This document shows positions 6,738-13,208 of a stretch of 13,952 nt of DNA, in pieces. How positions within the stretch are numbered: the stretch's first letter is position 1; every line of letters starts with the position of its first letter. Below the pieces are notes generated by a model. It worked only from the letters and a program-made list of their open reading frames with translations. It had not been told where the DNA came from and ran no database searches. The DNA is from Microcaldota archaeon. GTDB taxonomy: Archaea; Micrarchaeota; Micrarchaeia; Micrarchaeales; Micrarchaeaceae. Made by a program: the position numbers and the translations under genes. The DNA lies in assembly GCA_021793035.1 (NCBI GenBank), contig JAJYTM010000012.1, forward strand, positions 1 to 13,952, in the 5' to 3' direction.

Positions 6738-6751
6738 ATAAACCACTGCAT

Positions 6752-6773
6752 TCCACCCTACTATATTATTTTA
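6752..6773 (-). promoter_or_regulatory. Promoter of the 196-aa gene, with a GGGTGGA element
   Basis: On the minus strand an AT-rich TAAAATAATATAG is followed by TAGGGTGGA (GGGTGGA at 6758-6752), 14 nt before the ATG. The order TATA, spacer, GGNWGGA resembles the promoters of the two 166-aa genes (GGCAGGA, GGGAGGA). The rest of the gap to 6912 shows only a 9-nt direct repeat AAGAGGGGT (6781-6789, 6883-6891). Confidence 0.4.
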
Positions 6774-6912
6774 ATGTAAAAAGAGGGGTGCGATATCCTT
6801 ATAGCAAATTTTCAGATATTTATGGCTATCGTGCATGTCTAAAAAGGTTGCTAAAATGGGGCGGCCACAACCAAATAGCGATAAGAGGGGTATGTATGCA
6901 CTTTTGCCTGAG

Positions 6913-7449
6913 CTACTTATATATAGCTACAACTTTTATCTCAAAGTCCAGGGTATGCCCTGCCAGCGGCGAATTGAAATCCACCGTGGCGTTTGTGCTG
7001 TTTAGTGCTATTATCTCGCCTGGCTGCCCAGCCGATGTAGTTACTATCGACCCTACCTTTATTGCGCTTTTGTTGAAATCGGTAAGCGGCACGCTTATTA
7101 TCTTGCTCTGATTTATGGGCCCGTAGGCATCCTGTACCGGTATGGTGACATTTTTTACTTGGCCGACCTTCATGCCGATTACTGCGCTGCTAAAACCAGG
7201 TATTAGCTGCGGCGAGCCCACTGTGAAATTGAACGGCTGCCCGTTGAAGTTTGAACCGAACACCGTGCCGTTGGTGAAACTTCCAGTATAATACACGCTG
7301 ACGTTATCACCGAGCTTTACGGATTGCGACGCAGCTGCGTTGCCTAAGACTAAGTATGAGATTACGGCGATTGCCGCAATCACGACTATCAATGCAATTA
7401 TATAGTTCTTTATCGCCCAAGAAGAGCGCTTGCTATTGTTGCCATCCAT
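6913..7449 (-). CDS. Membrane-anchored FKBP-type peptidyl-prolyl isomerase (SlyD-like), rich in N-glycosylation sequons
   Basis: A 178-aa FKBP. A short basic N-terminus (NNSKRSSWAIKN) and one hydrophobic segment (about 16-36) anchor it with the catalytic part outside. The FKBP domain follows: LGDNVSVYYTGSFTNGTVF, TVGSPQLIPGFSSAVIGM, VGQVKNVTIP and DAYGP, then the insert-in-flap region (VGSIVTTSAGQPGEI) and the closing LAGHTLDFEIKVVAI. Family role: proline cis-trans isomerase and chaperone. Eight NxS/T sequons (N49, 60, 74, 100, 113, 126, 150, 153) lie in the outer part, implying heavy glycosylation. The Asp usual in the FDSS-type loop is Gly here (F64-G-S-N), which may reduce catalysis. ATG 7449 has GAGGG at 7458-7462 eight nt upstream; ATG 7470 would add seven residues. 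Confidence 0.88.
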   Translation of the reverse strand: MDGNNSKRSSWAIKNYIIALIVVIAAIAVISYLVLGNAAASQSVKLGDNVSVYYTGSFTNGTVFGSNFNGQPFNFTVGSPQLIPGFSSAVIGMKVGQVKNVTIPVQDAYGPINQSKIISVPLTDFNKSAIKVGSIVTTSAGQPGEIIALNSTNATVDFNSPLAGHTLDFEIKVVAIYK

Positions 7450-7569
7450 GTAATCAACCCTCTTGCGCATGCTATGAATATAAAACTTTGCACATAAATC
7501 GTTACATAATGGCTGGACAGATATACTAAGGCATTTATTTTCTCCATGATATGTACTAGGGGAATAGAT
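7450..7569. promoter_or_regulatory. Divergent promoter region between FKBP and HxlR regulator
   Basis: For the FKBP gene, the minus strand carries TTTTATATTC (7477-7486), about 33 nt before its ATG. For the regulator, the plus strand carries TTTATTTT (7533-7540), 30-37 nt before ATG 7570. Between them ACATAA occurs twice in the same orientation (in CACATAAATC and TACATAATGG, about 7491-7509), a possible tandem site for the HxlR-type protein. The repeat is short and may be chance. Confidence 0.35.
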
Positions 7570-7998
7570 ATGAACAGAGACGTCGAGTGCGCACCGGTTG
7601 GAATAGCCCACCTGATAGGAAGGAAGTGGTTCTTCCCAGTGATGGAGGAGATTGCACTATCAGAGCAGGGCATAGGGTTCAACGATCTTTTCAGGAGAGT
7701 GAAGTACATAACACCCAGAGACCTGGTGTTCCTGCTGGAGGGCATGAAGCGATACTCGCTGTTAAAACAGATTCCTACGTCAGGGAAACACAAACTTTAT
7801 TCCGTAACGGAAAAAGGCACCTTGCTATACAATGTAATAGAGGATTTGAAGGACACGGCATACAGCGGGCCGCATTCTAACCGCAGAGCCAGCTGCAAAG
7901 GCATCAAGTGCACTGATTGCAAGCGGTACAGTACTGATTATTGGGTTAAGGCCTCGCCTAAAAAAGGCGGCAAGACCCCTACAGGCAGGAAGCGATAA
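7570..7998 (+). CDS. HxlR-family winged-helix transcriptional regulator with Cys-rich tail
   Basis: A 142-aa DNA-binding protein. HxlR/DUF24 regulators are dimeric winged helices that often sense oxidants, aldehydes or quinones through an N-terminal Cys. Seen here: C7 just before the family block HLIGRKWFFPVMEEI (14-28), the helix-turn-helix GFNDLFRRVKYITPRDLVF (36-54) and the wing KLYSVTEKG (75-83). The tail adds three more cysteines in C109-x4-C114-x2-C117 (SCKGIKCTDCKRY), not a standard part of the family; a metal or Fe-S site or a disulfide switch is possible. ATG 7570 follows AGGGG (7557-7561) at 8 nt; ATG 7546 would add eight residues lacking family character. It is divergent from the FKBP gene, so that gene and itself are the natural first targets. 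Confidence 0.86.
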   Translation: MNRDVECAPVGIAHLIGRKWFFPVMEEIALSEQGIGFNDLFRRVKYITPRDLVFLLEGMKRYSLLKQIPTSGKHKLYSVTEKGTLLYNVIEDLKDTAYSGPHSNRRASCKGIKCTDCKRYSTDYWVKASPKKGGKTPTGRKR

Positions 7999-8002
7999 TT
8001 AC

Positions 8003-8030
8003 AGCAATCTGGACAATTGCTTTATAATTT
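8003..8030 (+). promoter_or_regulatory. Inverted repeat plus TATA box upstream of proS
   Basis: AGCAAT (8003-8008) and ATTGCT (8016-8021) form perfect 6-nt arms around 7 nt, running straight into TTTATAATTTT (8020-8030). The AT box is 26-36 nt before the proS ATG, giving a near leaderless mRNA. The repeat begins 5 nt after the regulator's stop, so it could instead be the end of that transcript, or both. A second AT run, CTATATATAA (8035-8044), is closer to the gene. Confidence 0.4.
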
Positions 8031-8055
8031 TAGCCTATATATAATCTGTGATGCG

Positions 8056-9495
8056 ATGGAAGACAATGACAAAGGCATAACGGCAAAGAAGTCAGAGGAT
8101 ATCTCGGAGTGGTACGTTCAGGCAGTCCTCAAGTCCGGCATGGCAGATTACGGACCAGTGCAGGGCACCATAGTGTTCATGCCTTATTCATATTCAATAT
8201 GGGAAATAGTTCAAGAAGCATTCAACAGGATGATAAAGGGCACTGGGCATTCAAACGCGTATTTCCCAATGTTTATACCTGAGAATTTGCTTGAGAAAGA
8301 GGCGGAGCATTTTGAAGGATTCTCGCCAGAAGTGTTCTGGATTACGAAGGCAGGATCGAGAGATCTCAGCGAGAGGATTGCCGTGAGGCCTACATCGGAG
8401 ACGATAATCTACTATTTCATGCAGAAGTGGGTACGAAGCTGGAAAGACCTGCCATTGCTTTTGAATCAGTGGTGCAGCGTAGCAAGGGCGGAGATAAAAG
8501 CTACAAAGCCTTTCCTCCGGACCTCTGAGTTCCTCTGGCAGGAAGGGCACACTGCGCATTCCACAAAGGAGGAAGCTGAGAAGGAAGCATCAATGATACT
8601 GGGCTTTTATAAGCAGATTATAGAGGAGTATTTTGCAATACCCATTATAATGGGCAAGAAATCCGAATCCGAGAAGTTTGCCGGCGCGGTATACACATAC
8701 ACGCTTGAGTCAATGATGCCTGACGGCAAAGCCGTGCAGTCAGGCACTTCCCACTATCTCGGCACCAACTTTTCGAAGCCTCTGGGCATAACGTTTACTG
8801 ACAGGGATGGCAATGAGAAGCACATACATACAACATCTTGGGGAATATCGACCAGGCTCATAGGTGCACTGATAATGGAGCATGGCGATGATAAGGGGCT
8901 GGTCCTGCCGCCAAGGCTTGCTCCCATACAGGTAGTAATAGTGCCGATATACAAGGCGGAAGAAGAGATGCACAAGGTGCTCGATTTCTCCAATGAAGTC
9001 AAATCGCAGCTCGCCAATGCAGGCATACGCGTAAAGCTGGACGACAGGGACGATAGGTCTCCAGGGTATAAGTTTAACGATTGGGAGCTCAAGGGCGTGC
9101 CTATAAGGCTGGAGATAGGGCCGAGGGAGCTGCAGTCAAAGACGTTGGTCATCTCGCGCAGGGACACAGGCAAGAAGTCAAAAGCGGAATATTCATCGCT
9201 AACAGGCACAATAAACGACACGCTCAAGCTTATACAGGAAGGCATGTTCAAAAGCGCCAATGAAAGGCTCAAGAGCATGACTTTTGAAGTGTCGAGCTAT
9301 GACGACTTCAAGCGCTACATTGGCAAGGGTTTCGTGAAAGCCAATTGGTGCGGGAGCGAAAGCTGCGAGGCGAAGATAAAAGAAGACACAACTGCCACTA
9401 ACAGAGCCATACCGCTAGACGAGCACAAGAAAGGCAAATGCGTAGTGTGTGGCAAGGAAACCGATATCATCGCGTATTTTGCCAAATCCTACTGA
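8056..9495 (+). CDS. proS: Proline-tRNA ligase, archaeal/eukaryotic type
   Basis: Class II aminoacyl-tRNA synthetase that charges tRNA(Pro) with proline in the cytoplasm. At 479 aa it has the usual length of the short archaeal form, without the bacterial editing insert. Visible parts: the motif 1 region HSNAYFPMFIPENLL, AVRPTSETIIYY (R111-E115), motif 2 KPFLRTSEFLWQEGHTAHS, SGTSHYLGTNFSKPLGITF, WGISTRLIGALI with HGDDKGLVLPPRLAP (motif 3), then the anticodon-binding domain (VVIVPIYK to IRLEIGPREL). The C-terminal zinc domain has C432, C437 (WCGSESCE), C462 and C465 (CVVCGKE), and the protein ends in the conserved terminal Tyr (YFAKSY). ATG 8056 is chosen over an upstream TTG at 8017 because the upstream residues have no family match and overlap the promoter. 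Confidence 0.97.
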   Translation: MEDNDKGITAKKSEDISEWYVQAVLKSGMADYGPVQGTIVFMPYSYSIWEIVQEAFNRMIKGTGHSNAYFPMFIPENLLEKEAEHFEGFSPEVFWITKAGSRDLSERIAVRPTSETIIYYFMQKWVRSWKDLPLLLNQWCSVARAEIKATKPFLRTSEFLWQEGHTAHSTKEEAEKEASMILGFYKQIIEEYFAIPIIMGKKSESEKFAGAVYTYTLESMMPDGKAVQSGTSHYLGTNFSKPLGITFTDRDGNEKHIHTTSWGISTRLIGALIMEHGDDKGLVLPPRLAPIQVVIVPIYKAEEEMHKVLDFSNEVKSQLANAGIRVKLDDRDDRSPGYKFNDWELKGVPIRLEIGPRELQSKTLVISRRDTGKKSKAEYSSLTGTINDTLKLIQEGMFKSANERLKSMTFEVSSYDDFKRYIGKGFVKANWCGSESCEAKIKEDTTATNRAIPLDEHKKGKCVVCGKETDIIAYFAKSY

Positions 9496-9540
9496 GAAAA
9501 CAGCTATCAGACATAGCCTGGGCTGAGCCAATAATTATTA

Positions 9541-9564
9541 AATAAAAAACAGAAATAAAAAGAA
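9541..9564 (-). terminator. T-rich transcription end of the cold-shock gene
   Basis: On the minus strand, about 36 nt after the stop codon, runs of T interrupted by single bases (TTCTTTTTATTTCTGTTTTTT) resemble archaeal oligo-T terminators. No hairpin is needed. The plus strand, after proS, is A-rich here; GGCT-G-AGCC and AATAATTATT just before it (about 9520-9539) may help end the proS transcript. Confidence 0.5.
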
Positions 9565-9599
9565 TTAGTAGTATATATCGTATATATAGCTAGCTAGAA

Positions 9600-9791
9600 T
9601 TACACTTTCCTTACGTTCTTAGCTCTCGGGCCGCGCTCTCCTGCTTCGACTTCGTATTCCACAGAGTCTCCCTCAGCAAGCGTAGCTCCATCCTGGACAG
9701 CCGTTGTGTGTACATACACGTCCTTTCCGTCCTCTCCAGTAATGAATCCAAACCCTCTTGCAGAGTTGAACATCTTCACTTTTCCTTTCAT
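9600..9791 (-). CDS. Cold-shock-domain protein (CspA family)
   Basis: A 63-aa single cold-shock domain, essentially the length of bacterial CspA. These OB-fold proteins bind single-stranded RNA and DNA and act as RNA chaperones. Both RNA-binding motifs are present: RNP1 as ARGFGFITGEDG (18-29) and RNP2 as DVYVHTTAV (31-39), then LAEGDSVEYEVEAGERGPRA and the end KNVRKV. The first motif reads KVKMFN where most have KWFN, so the stacking Trp is Met. The family is bacterial in origin and patchy in archaea, so transfer is likely at some point; base composition is not obviously foreign. Minus-strand GTGAT (9795-9799) lies 3 nt before the ATG as a possible weak Shine-Dalgarno. ATG 9791 begins exactly at the domain (MKGKVK); an upstream ATG would add 27 unrelated residues. 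Confidence 0.93.
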   Translation of the reverse strand: MKGKVKMFNSARGFGFITGEDGKDVYVHTTAVQDGATLAEGDSVEYEVEAGERGPRAKNVRKV

Positions 9792-9806
9792 TATATCACT
9801 TTGTCG

Positions 9807-9835
9807 TTGTATATATTGAACGAGGTAATATATAG
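9807..9835 (-). promoter_or_regulatory. TATA-like boxes of the cold-shock gene
   Basis: The minus strand has two AT boxes, TATATATT (9834-9827) and CAATATATAC (9817-9808), 36-43 and 17-26 nt before the ATG. The first would leave the weak GTGAT site in the mRNA; the second gives a nearly leaderless one. I cannot choose between them. Confidence 0.4.
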
Positions 9836-9841
9836 ACCTAT

Positions 9842-9878
9842 GCTTTCTGCGGGCGATCACCGCCTTATGCAAGAAAGC
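9842..9878. repeat. Imperfect hairpin element between the cold-shock and GNAT genes
   Basis: GCTTTCT (9842-9848) pairs with AGAAAGC (9872-9878), can be extended by GC/GC past a bulged A, and encloses a smaller GGCG (9852-9855)/CGCC (9861-9864) stem. It lies upstream of the candidate promoters of both divergent genes, so it is either a DNA element or part of an unannotated transcript. No protein-coding capacity is evident. Confidence 0.4.
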
Positions 9879-9911
9879 GTTGTATGAATCTTTACCGGGC
9901 CAATCACAACC

Positions 9912-9949
9912 TCTAAAAAGATAGCATAAGAATACTGTATTGTGAGGTG
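9912..9949 (+). promoter_or_regulatory. Promoter and Shine-Dalgarno of the GNAT gene
   Basis: TCTAAAAAGA (9912-9921) is TATA-like. The inverted repeat AATAC-T-GTATT (9931-9941) lies where transcription would begin. GAGGTG (9944-9949) is a strong Shine-Dalgarno, 5 nt before TTG 9955. In this frame a TGA at 9943-9945 rules out an upstream start, so the TTG is decided by this site. Confidence 0.5.
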
Positions 9950-9954
9950 CTAGA

Positions 9955-10404
9955 TTGGATGCAAAGGATGGGATAAGCGTGCGCGAGGCGAAAGATGGCG
10001 ACTCAAAGCTGCTGCTTGAGCTGTATACCGGGCTTTATCCCGAGCACCGCAATAAGATAAAGTCTTTCAGAGTACCAAAGGCAAAGGCCGTAACCTTCAT
10101 AGCTGAGCACAATGGCGAGCCTGCAGGATTCGTGATACTGACCTACATATCCTACAGTTCGCCGGGAACGGGCTTTGGCTACATAGAAGAGCTCTTTATA
10201 AGGAAAAGATTCAGGAGCCTTGGAATAGGGAAGCTGCTTGTCAAGCGCGTAGTATCGTGGTGCGAAAGAGAGGGCTGCAACGTCATTTTCCTCACAACGC
10301 CAAAGACGAACCTAGGCGCGATAAGATTCTACAGGCATCTGGGCTTCAGGAAGAACGGGCAGATATGGCTGCAGTACGTGATGCGCAAGCGCACGAAGCG
10401 CTAG
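9955..10404 (+). CDS. GNAT-family N-acetyltransferase (TTG start)
   Basis: A 149-aa acetyltransferase of the GNAT fold, which transfers acetyl from acetyl-CoA to an amine on a small molecule or protein. Visible order: ISVREAKDGDSKLLLELY (first strand and helix), AKAVTFIAEHNGEPAGFVIL (strands 2-4), IEELFIRKRFRSLGIGKLL (motif A, with the pyrophosphate loop R-S-L-G-I-G), then CNVIFLTTPKTNLGAIRFYRHLGFRKNG (motif B, with the NxxAxxFYxxLGF signature). The length and complete motifs indicate an intact single-domain enzyme. The substrate is unknown; I see no specific match to ribosomal-protein or tRNA acetylases. It stands alone: divergent from the cold-shock gene and separated by about 130 nt and a new promoter from the ABC operon. 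The start is TTG, supported by GAGGTG five bases upstream. Confidence 0.9.
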   Translation: MDAKDGISVREAKDGDSKLLLELYTGLYPEHRNKIKSFRVPKAKAVTFIAEHNGEPAGFVILTYISYSSPGTGFGYIEELFIRKRFRSLGIGKLLVKRVVSWCEREGCNVIFLTTPKTNLGAIRFYRHLGFRKNGQIWLQYVMRKRTKR

Positions 10405-10462
10405 GCATTCGCATTGCCATACGCGACAGAAACTGCAGTTGACATGCTGCACACAAGCAATA

Positions 10463-10486
10463 ATAAGCTTAGTGCTTATACATTTA
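10463..10486 (+). promoter_or_regulatory. TATA box of the ABC operon overlapped by an inverted repeat
   Basis: CTTATACATTTA (10475-10486) is TATA-like, about 47-58 nt before ATG 10533. ATAAGC (10463-10468) and GCTTAT (10474-10479) are perfect 6-nt arms around TTAGT and overlap the box, so a bound dimer would block TBP. A second short palindrome AACTGCAGTT lies upstream at about 10431-10440. Confidence 0.4.
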
Positions 10487-10532
10487 GCGTAGCCAAATTC
10501 GCTTGAATAGCTGCGCTTTTATGGTCTTTTAT

Positions 10533-11543
10533 ATGGAAGGCAAACCCGCTGAACCTGTCATCATAGCTGAAGGGATACGCAAGAGGTTCAAAAGCTACGA
10601 AAAGTCGCACAGCAAGGGCTTTCTGTCATCGCTGAGGCGTGACTACAAGTCAATAGATGCGCTGAAGGGCATAAATCTCAGGGTCAATGCCGGCGACATG
10701 ATCGCTCTCTTGGGGAAGAACGGCAGCGGCAAGTCCACAATGATAAAGATACTTACCGGAGTGCTTCATCCCGATTCCGGAAAAGCGCTTGTCCTTGGCT
10801 TGGATCCGTGGAAGGACAGGATAAAGCTGGCAATGAGGATAGGGGTAGTATTCGGCGCCCATGACCAGCTGTACTGGAACATCCCTGCACTTGATACTTT
10901 TGAGTTCAGAAGGGAGCTGTACGGCATAGGCCCTAGCGAATACCATAAAAGACTCGAATACTTCGTGAGAATCCTCAATCTTAAGGGCGTATATAAGAGA
11001 CCTGTGAGAGAGCTGTCTCTAGGAGAGAGGATGAAATGCAACTTCGTCGCTTCCATACTGCACCTGCCGGAGGTAGTGTTTCTTGATGAGCCAACCATAG
11101 GGGTTGACCTGCCTTCAAGCTTCGCGCTTAGGGACGCGCTGATGGACATGAATAGAAGGTATGGCACCACATTCATAATCGCCACGCACGTGATAGACGA
11201 CGTAAAGATACTGGCGCGCAATATGCTGATAATAGATAGGGGCAGGATTGTGTACAGCGGCGACAGCAAAGGCATATCTCACATGTTCGGCGACATGAGA
11301 GAAGTTGTTGTGTACTCGAGGGCGAGGCTTGAAGCGCCAAGAGTAAAGGGCATAAATATAATAGAGCATACGGACGATTACATAAAATTCGAGATACCTG
11401 GCAGAATGGTCACCGACAGGTACCTGTCCGCATTCCTCTCTTCCAAGAAGGTAGTCGATTTCAGCGTTTCCGAGCCTGAGCTGAGCAATGTGCTGCACAA
11501 GTTCTATACAAATAAGACGCGGGGTGCTAGCAGTGCAATATAG
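10533..11543 (+). CDS. ABC-2 exporter ATPase (COG4586-like)
   Basis: A 336-aa nucleotide-binding subunit that powers the two permeases encoded next. Motifs: Walker A GKNGSGKST (61-69), signature LSLGERMK (161-168; L instead of G in the third position, as typical for COG4586), Walker B VVFLDEPT (181-188), D-loop region IGVDLPS and switch His in ATHV (H219). The segment ahead of Walker A (FKSYEKSHSKGFLSSLRRDY) is the insert seen in the COG4586 group, which pairs with COG4587 and COG3694 permeases. About 100 residues after the core form a regulatory tail. Substrates of the group are largely unknown; relatives in cyanobacteria were tied to methyl viologen export (from memory). The start is uncertain: ATG 10521 or TTG 10503 would add 4 or 10 residues, and none has a Shine-Dalgarno. 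Confidence 0.9.
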   Translation: MEGKPAEPVIIAEGIRKRFKSYEKSHSKGFLSSLRRDYKSIDALKGINLRVNAGDMIALLGKNGSGKSTMIKILTGVLHPDSGKALVLGLDPWKDRIKLAMRIGVVFGAHDQLYWNIPALDTFEFRRELYGIGPSEYHKRLEYFVRILNLKGVYKRPVRELSLGERMKCNFVASILHLPEVVFLDEPTIGVDLPSSFALRDALMDMNRRYGTTFIIATHVIDDVKILARNMLIIDRGRIVYSGDSKGISHMFGDMREVVVYSRARLEAPRVKGINIIEHTDDYIKFEIPGRMVTDRYLSAFLSSKKVVDFSVSEPELSNVLHKFYTNKTRGASSAI

Positions 11544-12342
11544 TCTGCGCAGAGGAGTGCTGAAGTACTTGGCCCTTTTCAAGCTGGATTTCAAAAATGA
11601 GGCATCATATCGCCTTGACCTGACTCTGAGCATAGTGACGAAGATAGCTGGTCCGCTGGTCATGGTGTTCGTATGGTCTGTCGTATTCCTATCGTCGCAT
11701 GTATCAAGCATAGGCGCGTACAGCTTGGATGGAATGATTGCTTACTTCTTCTCAATAAGCCTCGTAGAGCTGATGCTATATACCAACCTGCCGTACATAA
11801 TGGAATTTGATTTCAAGCGGGGGCGCATAGCCGCAAATCTCACCATGCCTATGAGCTATATTGGGCTTAGGATAGTATCCGCGCTATTCAGCACGCTGAT
11901 ATGGGTAGTACTCGTAGGGCTGCCGCTTTTCGTGATCATAGTCTTTGCATTCCATATAACGCTCACGCTCCAGCGTCTGGCGCTGTTCGCAGCATCAATG
12001 CTCATCGGGCTACTTATATCGTTGTTGTTAGATTTCATAATTGGGTGCATGAGCGTGTTTACAAACGACATAAACGGCATCACGGCATTCTACGAGATAG
12101 GCAGCGGTCTTCTTGGAGGTGCAATAATACCTTTGTCGCTTTTCCCTCAGTATCTAGGCAAGATAATGTATGTGCTGCCGTTCCAGTTCATGTTCTACGT
12201 TCCAATATCGGAGTTCACAGGAGTGGGTGCAGTAGGCGTGCAGAGCTTCTGGATAGGCATAGCCTGGCTTGCGGCATTCGTAGCGATAGGCTATGTATTA
12301 TGGAAGTTCGCTTTCAAGAGAGCAACATCTGTGGGTGGATAG
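11533..12342 (+). CDS. ABC-2 permease subunit 1 (COG4587/COG3694 type)
   Basis: A 269-aa membrane protein with about six hydrophobic segments, the normal size of an ABC-2 permease. A short amphipathic N-terminus (YSLRRGVLKYLALFKLDF) precedes the first membrane helix (IVTKIAGPLVMVFVWSVVF). The central IMEFDFKRGRIAANLTMPMS followed by YIGLRI is the cytoplasmic loop seen in this permease group, which contacts the ATPase. The start is GTG 11533: GGGGTG (11521-11526) lies 6 nt upstream and no ATG is available without a long overlap; GTG 11524 is possible. It overlaps the ATPase gene by 11 nt, so translation is probably coupled. It forms a heterodimeric pore with the next gene product. Confidence 0.85.
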   Translation: MQYSLRRGVLKYLALFKLDFKNEASYRLDLTLSIVTKIAGPLVMVFVWSVVFLSSHVSSIGAYSLDGMIAYFFSISLVELMLYTNLPYIMEFDFKRGRIAANLTMPMSYIGLRIVSALFSTLIWVVLVGLPLFVIIVFAFHITLTLQRLALFAASMLIGLLISLLLDFIIGCMSVFTNDINGITAFYEIGSGLLGGAIIPLSLFPQYLGKIMYVLPFQFMFYVPISEFTGVGAVGVQSFWIGIAWLAAFVAIGYVLWKFAFKRATSVGG

Positions 12343-13147
12343 CTTGGGCGAAAAGTACAACCTCGATGGCATTGCAAGAAACGTGCACATATTCGCGCTG
12401 ATGCAGCGCTACATGTGGAAGGAAGTGATGGTGTACAGGGCATCGGCGCTCTTCCTGCTCTTTGCTGTGGCGCTTGGCCCGTTGATAAACTTCACGTTCA
12501 TAACGATAATCTATACGGTATCGAGCGGCATAGCCGGCTGGAGCTACTACCAGCTGCTTCTCTTGGGAGGCGTTTCCTCGACAGCAGTATCACTAATGTA
12601 CTACTTCGTGCAGCCGTGGGGCCTTACCAACCTCATGAAGGAGGGGGGGCTGGACATATACCTGACAAGGCCATACTCCCCATACCTCACCGTTCTTGCA
12701 CTGGGGAATCCATATTCGCTGTCGAGCGCAGGTACCGGAATAATCATTATCATCTATTCGATGATACACCTGAGTATGACCGCTTTACAGGCAGCTGAAT
12801 TCATTGTAATGCTGGCATTGGGGCTGGCAGTGCTGATCACGTTCATGGTCATATTCTCGCTTGGCGTATACAAGCTAATGAGGTCGGCCAACTGGACGCA
12901 TAGCCTGATAAACATATTCAGCGAGTTCGCCTCATATCCGCTTACGATATACGGGGTGATGGGCATATTTGTTCTGTCCTTCATAATACCCGTAGGCATA
13001 GCGACGTATTATCCAGTAGCGATATTTTCAGGAAAGCTGGGCATTTCAACCTTGGCAGGAATGGCGGCAATCTCCATTGCATTCATATACATATTCAAGA
13101 GGCTGTTCTACAAGGAGCTGAAGAACTACACCAGCGCGCACGGATAA
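12335..13147 (+). CDS. ABC-2 permease subunit 2 (COG3694/COG4587 type)
   Basis: A 270-aa membrane protein with about six hydrophobic segments, partner of subunit 1. The loop LMKEGGLDIYLTRPYSPYL (the G-x2-D-x-L-x-RP pattern of this group) corresponds to the RGRIAANLTMP loop of the first permease. The C-terminus ends in a basic helix (IFKRLFYKELKNY), as in related permeases. It overlaps the upstream gene by 8 nt. Two starts are possible: GTG 12335, listed here, or TTG 12344, which has GGGTGG (12333-12338) 5 nt before it and would remove three residues. No terminator is obvious after the stop; the mevalonate kinase promoter follows within 40 nt. Confidence 0.84.
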   Translation: MDSLGEKYNLDGIARNVHIFALMQRYMWKEVMVYRASALFLLFAVALGPLINFTFITIIYTVSSGIAGWSYYQLLLLGGVSSTAVSLMYYFVQPWGLTNLMKEGGLDIYLTRPYSPYLTVLALGNPYSLSSAGTGIIIIIYSMIHLSMTALQAAEFIVMLALGLAVLITFMVIFSLGVYKLMRSANWTHSLINIFSEFASYPLTIYGVMGIFVLSFIIPVGIATYYPVAIFSGKLGISTLAGMAAISIAFIYIFKRLFYKELKNYTSAHG

Positions 13148-13185
13148 CCGGGGCACTTCGTTGAGTGACGATGTAATCTGCACAC

Positions 13186-13193
13186 TTTAAAAG
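13186..13193 (+). promoter_or_regulatory. TATA-like box of the mevalonate kinase gene
   Basis: TTTAAAAG lies 15-22 nt before ATG 13209 and 27-34 nt before ATG 13221. No Shine-Dalgarno stands before either ATG, so a leaderless or very short leader is expected. The spacing slightly favours the second ATG. Confidence 0.45.
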
Positions 13194-13208
13194 CCTGTAT
13201 AATCATAA

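Noticed and set aside
6313..6741. A 142-codon open frame on the plus strand
   Set aside because: It is antisense to the 196-aa minus-strand gene, whose translation has coiled-coil and winged-helix features; the plus frame has no recognisable features.
6781..6891. Direct repeat AAGAGGGGT at 6781-6789 and 6883-6891
   Set aside because: Two 9-nt copies about 100 nt apart with no further symmetry; compatible with chance, and no mobile element boundary is visible.
434..13208. Possible tRNA, small RNA genes or CRISPR repeats in the intergenic stretches
   Set aside because: No cloverleaf, T-loop sequence, box C/D pair or evenly spaced repeat could be found by eye in the spacers.
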